Assembly: GCA_023212725.1 (NCBI GenBank)
Contig: JALBYF010000085.1
Span: forward strand, 1 to 64,000
Reading direction: 5' to 3'
Length of the DNA: 64,000 nt
Source: Tranzscheliella williamsii
Taxonomy: Eukaryota > Basidiomycota > Ustilaginomycetes > Ustilaginales > Ustilaginaceae
In this document: positions 56,560 to 64,000 of the stretch, in pieces
Layout: each line of letters opens with the position of its first letter
How positions within the stretch are numbered: the stretch's first letter is position 1
Translations under genes and position numbers: made by a program
The notes under the pieces: generated by a model
The model's database searches: none
What the model saw: only the letters and a program-made list of their open reading frames with translations
What the model was told of the DNA's origin: nothing

Positions 56560-59500
56560 ATGGCATTCCCTACACATATCGGCTCAGCCCAAGGCCAGGA
56601 CGTGGCTCGTAAGCAAAACCTCGCCGACCCTTATCGTATGCCCTCCGTATACGATCGGCCCTATCTTCCTTCAACATCCAGGCCTGACCAACAAGAGCGA
56701 CGCTGGGATCCGCACTACAGAACCCAACCGCCTCCCCTCCCCCCTTCCCGCTCATCAAGGGACCACGACTCTCTTTATCGGAGATACGATACAGACGCAT
56801 CATGGCCACCAGCTGCCGATCCATCCGCCATGTTGGCCGCGCAGGACGAGCAGGGACTCGGTCGCAAGCGACCCTCTGTCGACGAAGTGGACTACTACGA
56901 TCGCTCCACTCGCCCTCGCTTTTTGGCATACGCTGGTGATCGATCGGCGCCTTCCTTTTCCGGCTACAGCCGGCCCGTTCCACCTTCAGCTCGTTCTGGA
57001 CGCTACCAAGACTATGCCCGCGCCGATCACGCTGGCGCAGTGTTGGCTCGTGGTCCAGCTTTCCCTTCCCGCGCTAGTCTCGCCTCCGAGCACATATCTA
57101 CATCTGCTCCCTCGACTTTGCTTTCTTCCTCATTCGCTTCTTCTGAGGGCTCTTACACTGGCAACCTTGAATTACGGCATGACCCAAGCACCGCGCGGTC
57201 GTTCGACGAAGCCGATATGCCACATAATTACCCTGGGCCGTCCCCTGCTAGATCATCTTCGACCCGTGAGCAGCCGTGCGCATGGCATCCAGACTCCTTG
57301 CAGCGGCAGGCTTCGGACAGTGTCGTCGACCCACCACCTCGCACCTCGTCTTCTTCGGCTCAGTATGAACCCGCGACGCCGCACACTCACAATGAGTTGC
57401 GAGCCAAACATCCCAGCTTGCTGTCCGCACCTATCCCTTCCGACTACTCGCCTGATCAGCCGGACATGGTCGCTTCTTCGTCTTCCGCTCGACATCACAC
57501 CAAAGTCTCAAGATTCGAAACTCCACCCGGCATCCATCAGGCTCTTCAGCAGCCGGTCCAGCCCCAACGAAAACGTTTACGAGTTTCTAGAGCTTGCGAC
57601 GAATGTCGTCGGAGGAAGACACGCTGCGATATCGTCGGCGCATTTCCGGGCGAGCCCAACCATCCGCTTACCATTGCCGGTGTCGTGCCACCGCTCGAAC
57701 CTAATGTGGAGCCCAAGGGAGACATGCTCATCCTCCAGCCCTGCATGAATTGTCGTCGCAGTGATGTCACTTGCTCCTACAGCAAGCGGCCTCTCAAACG
57801 CGGTCCCAGCAAGGGCTACATCAAGGACCTTGAAAGACGGCTCAACTCGCTCGAATCCCAAATTGTAACCGGCGAAAAGGGGGAAGAAGGGCCAGACGAT
57901 CCGGAAGAACGCGAAAAAGAGCTTGGCCACAAGCCAAAGGTCCGCACAGAGGATCGCATCAGCCGCCTCGAAAGCGTCCTTGCTCGCCCCCATAGTGACA
58001 GGAGTGAATCTACCTTGGACCAGGATCCGCCCACCAACCGCGATGGTCATGAGCAGCCTGTTTACATCAAGAAAGAAGTGTCGGCATCAACGATTACCGC
58101 GGCCGAGACGCTCAATTCGGGGGGGGATTCGGGGGTGGACGAGCTGAAATCTCAGTCCAACAGCCCTACATCTGCCGCGCGGACACTGAGCGATTTCGGT
58201 GCTAAGTCGGTCGCATGCAACTCGGAGGGGACAACACCTGATACAGAAACGCAGCACAGAGGCTCTTATTCGGATCCCGCGCCGAAGACGCCAACTGCAG
58301 CAGTCAGCGTCGTGTCTGACGCGGCTGCGGTCAGAGCCGCATCTGACACGGCAACGCCCATGGCCTCGCCGGTAGATGGCACCGCCGCCCATGGAGCTGT
58401 TCGTGACCCTAGCGGCGGCCCAGCAGATCTCAAGGCCAAGGTGATGCAGTCGTATCTACATGGCACCTTCCCCGTTGTCGCGAACCGCGCATCGAGCGGC
58501 AACATTTCGCGCCTAGAGGACCGCGTTCTGGCCAGAGGCCTACGTCTGCTTGTCGACCCCGTCGAAGTCACTGGTTCTCCACGACCATCGGATGCGGAGC
58601 ACGACGGCGAGGATGCTAACGGCAGCACCCCGGCATCTGCGGGTATACGGACCAAGACCCATGCTGCCAAAGTGGCGGCCTTGGTAGGTCAGGCATCTGC
58701 CGGCCTTGGAACTTCTCGAAATGAGCTGGCGGTGCAAGGTCGTTGCAACGTTGAGAAGCTTCGGAGTCTACGAAAGATCTCGCAACGGCTCTCGGCACAA
58801 GAGGCTGACCTGCTGATGCTCTGCCATCTGGACCATCTGCGAAACTGCCAAAACAACAACTCGGCTCTCGCTGCCGCCGTCGCTAAAATAGGCTCTGGCG
58901 CAATCGCCCACGAAGATGGCGAGACCTATCGGCGACGTACGGTGCTGTTCATGCTGGATCGGTGGCACGCCGTTGCCTTTGGCACGCCGCACCTCCTGAC
59001 GGGCCGATTTGGCATGGAGCGACACAGCTATCGAGCGATGAAAGAGGCGCTAGGCGACGTATCTGCTTCTCCTCTGGGCGAAGGGGTCTATGAAGTTCTC
59101 CGTGCAGCGGTCATGCTGGGGCAACTGAACGACATGGTGCAGGACCGAGGAGGGTGGAAGCACGTTTCGCCCAGTGATGTTGACGCCGTTATCCACAGCG
59201 CCACGGACGAGAATGAGCCGGTGACAGCGGCGGAACCCGTGGGCCTTGGCGATGTGTCGCAGGAAGGCTCGGACGCGAGCCACGGCTCGGCGGCAGTGGA
59301 GGCGCCCGGCCTGCTTAGCACCGCGGCGGTCCGCTACAGCATGGAGTCGGCTGTGCGGTGCTACCACGCCCTGCACACGCTTCCTGGCGCCAGCGAAGCG
59401 CGCATCGAGGATGTGCAGCGCGTCTTTACGCTCGCCGAAAAGATTGTCGTGCTGGGCTCGGTCAAGACGCCGATCTCGCTGCAGGGCAAGCTGATCAACT

Positions 59501-60003
59501 CGGCCGTCGGTCCGCACGTGCTGGCGATTGCCGGGGTGGCGTTTTCATGGTGTCTGCGGGTGGTTTGCCGACTGGTCTCGGTGTCGCGCAGCGAGGGTGC
59601 GCTGTCTTTGGCGCCGGATGCGGGGCCGTCGACGGGCGAGGCGGGGGCGGGGGAGGTGGGGGCGGATGTGCTGCCGCTGGAGTACTACCGGCGCAAGATG
59701 CTGGACTATGTGCGCATGTGCGGGCCGTTCTGCATGTTCTCCGGCGGTGCGCCCGACGCGGCGGCCTCGTTCAAGGGTGTATATCTGCGGCTGGCGCTCC
59801 ACTTCAACCAGAGCGTCAGCTTCGCCGCCGCGATGGGCAGTCTCGTGGCCGCGCTCGCGCCCCAGAGCCCCGCGCGCACCGACCCTGCCGCCCTCGCCGC
59901 CGACGCCGACACCCTGCTCGACATGGCCCGCGACTTTGGCGTCCTCGGCTACCTGCTCGCCGCCACCAGCCCGCGCGAAGCCTGGCGCCTCCTCGGCATG
60001 TAG
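56560..60003 (+). CDS. Zn(II)2Cys6 transcription factor, RGT1-like
   Basis: A 1147-residue fungal binuclear-cluster regulator. Cluster cysteines: C346, C349, C356 (CDECRRRKTRC) and C395, C398, C405 (CMNCRRSDVTC). The loop between the two halves has 38 residues, much longer than usual. It is followed by KRPLKRGPSKGYIKDLERRLNSLE: the RGPSKGY linker is typical of the Rgt1/sugar-regulator subgroup, and the next helix is the dimerisation coiled coil. Residues 1-330 are disordered, Ser/Pro/Tyr-rich; 430-700 low complexity with acidic patches. From about 720 to 1147 is the helical fungal-specific regulatory domain (RRRTVLFMLDRWHAVAFGTPHLL, ESAVRCYHALHTLPGAS, QSVSFAAAMGSLVAAL). Probably nuclear; sugar signalling is inferred only from the linker. 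Confidence 0.88.
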   Translation: MAFPTHIGSAQGQDVARKQNLADPYRMPSVYDRPYLPSTSRPDQQERRWDPHYRTQPPPLPPSRSSRDHDSLYRRYDTDASWPPAADPSAMLAAQDEQGLGRKRPSVDEVDYYDRSTRPRFLAYAGDRSAPSFSGYSRPVPPSARSGRYQDYARADHAGAVLARGPAFPSRASLASEHISTSAPSTLLSSSFASSEGSYTGNLELRHDPSTARSFDEADMPHNYPGPSPARSSSTREQPCAWHPDSLQRQASDSVVDPPPRTSSSSAQYEPATPHTHNELRAKHPSLLSAPIPSDYSPDQPDMVASSSSARHHTKVSRFETPPGIHQALQQPVQPQRKRLRVSRACDECRRRKTRCDIVGAFPGEPNHPLTIAGVVPPLEPNVEPKGDMLILQPCMNCRRSDVTCSYSKRPLKRGPSKGYIKDLERRLNSLESQIVTGEKGEEGPDDPEEREKELGHKPKVRTEDRISRLESVLARPHSDRSESTLDQDPPTNRDGHEQPVYIKKEVSASTITAAETLNSGGDSGVDELKSQSNSPTSAARTLSDFGAKSVACNSEGTTPDTETQHRGSYSDPAPKTPTAAVSVVSDAAAVRAASDTATPMASPVDGTAAHGAVRDPSGGPADLKAKVMQSYLHGTFPVVANRASSGNISRLEDRVLARGLRLLVDPVEVTGSPRPSDAEHDGEDANGSTPASAGIRTKTHAAKVAALVGQASAGLGTSRNELAVQGRCNVEKLRSLRKISQRLSAQEADLLMLCHLDHLRNCQNNNSALAAAVAKIGSGAIAHEDGETYRRRTVLFMLDRWHAVAFGTPHLLTGRFGMERHSYRAMKEALGDVSASPLGEGVYEVLRAAVMLGQLNDMVQDRGGWKHVSPSDVDAVIHSATDENEPVTAAEPVGLGDVSQEGSDASHGSAAVEAPGLLSTAAVRYSMESAVRCYHALHTLPGASEARIEDVQRVFTLAEKIVVLGSVKTPISLQGKLINSAVGPHVLAIAGVAFSWCLRVVCRLVSVSRSEGALSLAPDAGPSTGEAGAGEVGADVLPLEYYRRKMLDYVRMCGPFCMFSGGAPDAAASFKGVYLRLALHFNQSVSFAAAMGSLVAALAPQSPARTDPAALAADADTLLDMARDFGVLGYLLAATSPREAWRLLGM

Positions 60004-60194
60004 TCGCCTGACTCCCCCCTTGCCCCCTCCGCGCCCAGACCGACGCAGATGTGGGCGCTCACCATGTACTGTACTTGCCCGAGAGCGGCGTGCTAATGGA
60101 AGCGGGGTTAGCGCACAGATGCATACGAGCAAGAAAGGAGAATGGAGAGGTAAGGGTATCGGATGGGCGAGCGGTAGAGTACAGGTGCGTGGGG

Positions 60195-61193
60195 TTAGCG
60201 GTGGCGCGGCGGCGGGTTGGCGGGGGCGGGGGACCAGGGGAGCCAGGTGCGGGGGCGGGGGGCGGGGAGGTCGGCGTGGTCGAGGAGGTCGTAGGACTCT
60301 GCGAGGGTGGGGGGTTGGTTGCGGGAAGCGGAGACGACGCGGGTGCGGAGGGAGGCGGGGGGGTGTGGGGCGGGTTCGGAGCGGGGGGTGGCGTCGTCGT
60401 CGTCGCTGCTGCCGGAGCTGGGGACACCGGAGGCATCGAGGGCTGCGAGCTGCCGCTCGAGCTCCCTGCGGCGCTGTGCGGCCACCTGCCGCTTCTTGTC
60501 GTCCGACCCGCCTGCATCCGCCCGCGCCCCCGCCGGCGACGATGGGGAGTAGGCGACGCCAGCCGGCTTGCCGGACTCGAAAAAGGTCTTGGCACCTGCG
60601 ACCGCCACGGGCGCATACGTGCGCAGCAGGTTGCCGAACAGCGACAGAGGCGCCTGCGCCGGATTGTGCTGCGTCGGCGGGGCAGCCGCGCTCGCCGGCC
60701 CCGGAGGCTGATGCCGCGCCCCCCTGCCACCAGCCCCCGGCGAGGACGGCGTACCGTCGGTACCAGCAGCAGACGCCGCCGCCGCAGCAGCAGCACTGCT
60801 CCATAGACCGCCAAGAAGCCCGTCGAGCCGGCCTTTGAGCTTGCTCTTGGCATCGTCAAGCAGGTCGTCGATCTGGGCCTGATTGGACGCCAGGAAAGGA
60901 TGCAGATGGTTGGTGTAGATATACATGGCGCCCCGGGTCTGCGGCGCGACGAGCCAGACGTTGAAGAGCAGGCGCATCTCATAGTAGAACGGAACCCACG
61001 ACCAGAGGAAGCCGAAGAGGGACTCCACGAGCGTCCAGCATGCGTAGACGGACCAGTAGACGAGCCAGGTCTCCATCTCGGCCACAGAGGTGGTGGAAGA
61101 GGTGACCGCCTTGTACGAGGAGTAGAGCGGGTAGAGGAGCGTCGTGACCGAGTTGAGCGCCAACGTGGGCAGGTGGAACAGGATGAGCGACAT
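60195..61193 (-). CDS. REEP/YOP1-family ER membrane-shaping protein
   Basis: A 332-residue TB2/DP1/HVA22 domain protein. Residues 1-115: SLILFHLPTLALNSVTTLLYPLYSSYKAV, then METWLVYWSVYACWTLVESLFGF, SWVPFYYEMRLLFNVWL, APQTRGAMYIYTNHLHPFL: the hydrophobic hairpins and the family's YPxYxSYKA and WxPFYYExR motifs. The short N-terminus and the amphipathic segment after the second hairpin (IDDLLDDAKSKLKGRLDGL) resemble REEP1-4 more than Yop1. The 180-residue C-terminal tail is disordered and Ala/Pro-rich. The first ATG is at 61191-61193; the frame is open further upstream but without an ATG. Confidence 0.9.
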   Translation of the reverse strand: MSLILFHLPTLALNSVTTLLYPLYSSYKAVTSSTTSVAEMETWLVYWSVYACWTLVESLFGFLWSWVPFYYEMRLLFNVWLVAPQTRGAMYIYTNHLHPFLASNQAQIDDLLDDAKSKLKGRLDGLLGGLWSSAAAAAAASAAGTDGTPSSPGAGGRGARHQPPGPASAAAPPTQHNPAQAPLSLFGNLLRTYAPVAVAGAKTFFESGKPAGVAYSPSSPAGARADAGGSDDKKRQVAAQRRRELERQLAALDASGVPSSGSSDDDDATPRSEPAPHPPASLRTRVVSASRNQPPTLAESYDLLDHADLPAPRPRTWLPWSPAPANPPPRHR

Positions 61194-61803
61194 GCTGACC
61201 GCCACTTGTCCCCACGCAGAGCGATGGACGTAGTTGTACGGCCAGCAAGTGGACGGCGGTGACGGCCAGGGCGACGGCTGTAGAGGGGCCAAAGAAGGCA
61301 AAGTACGGGTGTTGGTAATGGTGATAGCGACAACGGCGACGACAGTGGCGGTACGGCAGGGTGCGGTGCTAGATCGTGGCTCCAAGGGAGGAGATAGGAG
61401 CGGCCAAGGATCGCCTCGAAATCAAAATAATAATAAATCGCCTTGGCGGTGTCTGCAGGTGGTCTGCCTGTGTAGGCTTATGAGTGTGGAGCAGCACGAC
61501 TGCATCAGCCGGCATAGACACCCAAAATTGGCTGCTAGGTTTGCGCCCCTCGATGTTTTATGTCTGATTTCGGATTTTGGATTTCTGATAGTGGGCTATG
61601 CGCGTTATCTGCAGGCGGTCGTGAATCAGGGGTACCGTCTGTTAGATCTCTCCTCCCTCGCTCGCCCGCCCTGCGATCAGCGGTTTGGCACTTCACAACA
61701 GCCATGATGGCGACGAACCAAACCACCACGATGGCAGGTAACAACCACAGTGGATCTACTGCAATCCAGGAATTGGGCTCCCGTTCCAAAACGGCGAGGG
61801 AAG
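61194..61803. other. Intergenic region between the REEP gene and the carboxylesterase gene
   Basis: 610 bases, with AT-richer stretches around 61425-61440 and 61555-61600 in otherwise GC-rich surroundings. No gene recognised. Confidence 0.4.
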
Positions 61804-63792
61804 CTAGAGCTCTTTTCTGTTTCGGTTGGCGACGAATGTGCCCGCTCGGATGTCCATGAGCAGGTCCATGCCCTCCTTACGGTAGCTGTCTCGGATGACT
61901 TTGGTCTGTTGGCCGCCGCCGTTATTGACCCAGACGATGCTCTGTCCGGTACCGTCTGGACGGTAGGGAGGCCAGTGAGGGGCAAGAGCGGCTTGGCTTG
62001 CGCTTAGCCGGCCCGACTGGCGTGCCTCATTCGGGTCGCCGGAGTGGACGAAGGAGAGGAACGAGCTCGAGATCGCCTCGGCCAGGTCTACGTCTCGCGC
62101 TTCGGGGCCAAGGCTGTTCTGCGTGTCCAGCGGGTTGCCAAAGACGGACGGGACCTCGATAAAGTGAGCAGCACCCGCCGTGATCGCCGCGTTGTACGGC
62201 AACTGATCAAACCGAGACACGTAGACAGCCGCCGACGAGGCGCGGCTCAGCTGCACTGCCGCCTGCCGCTTAGGTCCGATGAACATCAGGTCGCCCTGGA
62301 TCGCACACGACCGTCGGTCCATCTTGCCCCCCTTACTCCCGTCGCTGCCAGGCAGCCGCCCGGCACCAGCCTGGTACGGCGGCCAGATCGCTTCGTTGTC
62401 CGGGTACGCTGCCATCACCGCTTCTTGCGCCTCTCGGTTGAACGCCCCTTGGGCAAATCCGTGCGACGCTTTCAGTCCATCGACAATGTCAGACGTAGTA
62501 TTGACATTGCGCAGCCCGAACGAGAGGCCTTCGTCGGAGTTGGCGTTGAGCAACACGTTGACGTTCTTGGTAAATGCCTCGTTCAAAAAGGCTTCCTGCA
62601 AATCTCGAGCCACAAGGTCACCATCTACCACCGGTTCGAACGTAGAGATCCTAGCGCTGTTTTGTATGCTCCAATTCTTGATCGTCTCTAGCGGCACCGC
62701 TCGCAGACAGTCCAGACGCGTCGCATTGCTGTCCGCACAGCCCGCAAAGTCGACAAAGTCTTGCCAGGCGCTGTTTCGCGTTGCCGTCGTGTTCTTCGAG
62801 TCGGGCTGCGTGACCCAGTATCCGCTCTGCACAATGGCCGAACGGAAGAGGCCATCGTTGCGTCCGTTGTACGCCGCCAGGTGCAGCAGCATGCTCCCGC
62901 CCCCCGCCGACTCGCCGACGATGGTCACCTTATCCGGGTCGCCTCCAAACGCTGCGATATTCTCTTGAACCCAATGGAGCGCCAGCCGCTGGTCATAGAG
63001 CCCAAGATTCTGAATGCCAAGTTGCTTGGCCTCGTCGCCGACGGGGAAGCCTAGCAATGAGGTGCGGTAGTTCAGGCTGACGAATACGATCGGCTGGTCC
63101 AGACGTTCCGACCGGTCGACGAGGAAGCTGCCGTTGTAACGCGTGTCAGCCGAGCCTCCGTACGAGAAGCCGCCGCCATGGATCCAAACCAGGACGGGGA
63201 GTTGGCTCCTTTCGTCCGCCCATGCCGGCCGCACGACATTCAGCGTCAGACAAGCCTCGCCCAGCTTGTATGTGATATAGGGTGGGCTGTAGTCGTTGTC
63301 GGTCCCCACACCGAAGCAATGTTCCGAGTATCGCTTGGCACTCTTGGTCTCGGACCACGTCTCATTCAGCGGTTCCGGACGAGCAAAGCGGCGCGAGCCG
63401 GTAGGCTGCTGCGAAAAAGGCATGCCGAGGAAGGCATGCTGCGACCGGTTGGTACCAAAGCCGGAAAGCGTCGCCTCGGCCGCAATCGGCGCAATGTGAA
63501 CGCCAGCGTACGAGCCGTTGCGCACCCGCACCACCGGGTCGGCTTCCGAGATCGGTAGTGGATTCACCCAGTTGCCCAGGTTGGTGCAGTTGGTGCAGTC
63601 GGCCGTGTTGTTACTGTTGATGCTGGAGGCCGTGCCATTGGCATCGGTGGACGATCGGGCAAGCAGCGCCAAGCCAGGCTGCGCGTCTGAGTAGATGCGA
63701 GCCGCCCCAGGAAGCGCCCAGACCGTCGGCGCCAAGACGGTCGCAAGCAACGCCGCCAGCACAAAAAAGGGACCTCCCGTCGAAGCTCGCAT
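61804..63792 (-). CDS. Secreted type-B carboxylesterase/lipase
   Basis: An alpha/beta-hydrolase of the cholinesterase-like family, 662 residues from the ATG at 63790-63792. Signal peptide at 1-27 (MRASTGGPFFVLAALLATVLAP, cut after WALPG). The stretch around 45-65 is Asn/Ser/Thr-rich with two Cys (CTNCTN), many N-glycosylation sequons. Then GMPFSQQPTGSRRF, ACLTLNVVRP (family EDCLxLNV), VWIHGGGFSYG (oxyanion hole), and nucleophile S295 in GESAGGGS. Active-site Glu/Asp and His lie in the second half but cannot be pinned from sequence by eye. The upstream frame (to 63954) lacks an ATG. Secretion and glycosylation are inferred; substrate unknown. Confidence 0.9.
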   Translation of the reverse strand: MRASTGGPFFVLAALLATVLAPTVWALPGAARIYSDAQPGLALLARSSTDANGTASSINSNNTADCTNCTNLGNWVNPLPISEADPVVRVRNGSYAGVHIAPIAAEATLSGFGTNRSQHAFLGMPFSQQPTGSRRFARPEPLNETWSETKSAKRYSEHCFGVGTDNDYSPPYITYKLGEACLTLNVVRPAWADERSQLPVLVWIHGGGFSYGGSADTRYNGSFLVDRSERLDQPIVFVSLNYRTSLLGFPVGDEAKQLGIQNLGLYDQRLALHWVQENIAAFGGDPDKVTIVGESAGGGSMLLHLAAYNGRNDGLFRSAIVQSGYWVTQPDSKNTTATRNSAWQDFVDFAGCADSNATRLDCLRAVPLETIKNWSIQNSARISTFEPVVDGDLVARDLQEAFLNEAFTKNVNVLLNANSDEGLSFGLRNVNTTSDIVDGLKASHGFAQGAFNREAQEAVMAAYPDNEAIWPPYQAGAGRLPGSDGSKGGKMDRRSCAIQGDLMFIGPKRQAAVQLSRASSAAVYVSRFDQLPYNAAITAGAAHFIEVPSVFGNPLDTQNSLGPEARDVDLAEAISSSFLSFVHSGDPNEARQSGRLSASQAALAPHWPPYRPDGTGQSIVWVNNGGGQQTKVIRDSYRKEGMDLLMDIRAGTFVANRNRKEL

Positions 63793-64000
63793 CTCTTTTG
63801 TACGGTCGAGAGTAAGCAGGTAGTCGTAGACGAGTCCTTGGATCGGAAAAGAGCGGACGGGGGCGAGAGGGCGGGGGAGACCTTCTTTATGGGGAAGAGT
63901 GTATGCATGCGCTATGCTGTGGTGCCCCGCAAAGAGGCATCCAAACAGAACCACGCCGCTACCACATGGGTGCGGAATAGACGGAACGTTCTCGTGGCTA
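63793..64000. other. Promoter side of the carboxylesterase gene at the right edge
   Basis: 208 bases upstream of the carboxylesterase ATG. Nothing further recognised. Confidence 0.4.

Noticed and set aside
59545..60804. 419-residue minus-strand frame overlapping the transcription factor 3' end and the REEP gene
   Set aside because: Arg/Pro/His-rich, spans two real genes in the wrong frame.
1..64000. Prokaryotic features (operons, CRISPR, riboswitches, prophage)
   Set aside because: Spliceosomal introns, an intron-bearing nuclear tRNA and exclusively eukaryotic complexes show fungal nuclear DNA; no repeat-spacer arrays were seen.

Overview
This is nuclear DNA of a fungus, most likely a basidiomycete of the smut lineage (Ustilaginomycotina). 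The evidence is a high-GC, intron-poor gene set with almost every protein closest in layout to fungal families, short introns of about 70-100 bases with GTAAGT/GTACGT donors and CTGAC/CTAAC branch sites, S/T/A/P-rich low-complexity tails, and a nuclear-type intron-containing tRNA-Ser(AGA). There are no operons, ribosome binding sites or CRISPR arrays. The species cannot be named from sequence alone. All functional calls come from reading motifs by eye; nothing was searched.

Layout. 0-1 kb: tail of a probable pogo-type DNA transposase running in from the left edge. 1.8-7.7 kb: glycerol kinase (GUT1), cytosolic Fe-S assembly WD40 protein (CIA1), INO80 complex subunit IES6/INO80C with its start codon split by an intron, and a UPF0643 protein. 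9-15 kb: a single-pass Ser/Thr-rich membrane protein, prefoldin subunit 4, and the ALG1 mannosyltransferase. 15.3 kb: tRNA-Ser(AGA) behind a duplicated TATA unit. 16-25.8 kb: a mitochondrial DUF1992 (DNAJC28-type) protein, dynein light chain LC8, an unrecognised mitochondrial-looking protein, a fusion of a bis-histidinyl [2Fe-2S] ferredoxin-like domain with lipoyl synthase, and U2 snRNP A'. 27-39.5 kb: an MFS transporter, a CRAL-TRIO/RhoGAP protein and the Yta7/ATAD2 AAA-bromodomain protein. 40-47 kb: a PI-PLC-X-like phosphodiesterase, a small coiled-coil protein, carboxypeptidase Y, and a PRCC-family protein. 47.6-64 kb: TRAPPC11, a low-complexity unknown, a gene-poor 2.9 kb stretch, an RGT1-like Zn2Cys6 factor, a REEP/YOP1-family ER-shaping protein and a secreted type-B carboxylesterase.

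The genes are mostly unrelated housekeeping functions, as expected for a fungal chromosome arm: carbon entry (glycerol kinase, sugar-type regulator, MFS), Fe-S and lipoate biology (CIA1, lipoyl synthase fusion), secretion and glycosylation (ALG1, TRAPPC11, carboxypeptidase Y, REEP), chromatin (INO80C, Yta7), splicing (U2A', PRCC) and cytoskeleton (LC8, RhoGAP, prefoldin). The most striking item is the 823-residue lipoyl synthase fusion at 21824-24295: a complete Apd1/Aim32-like [2Fe-2S] domain sits in front of a complete radical-SAM lipoyl synthase in one uninterrupted frame, with what looks like a second mitochondrial presequence buried at the junction.
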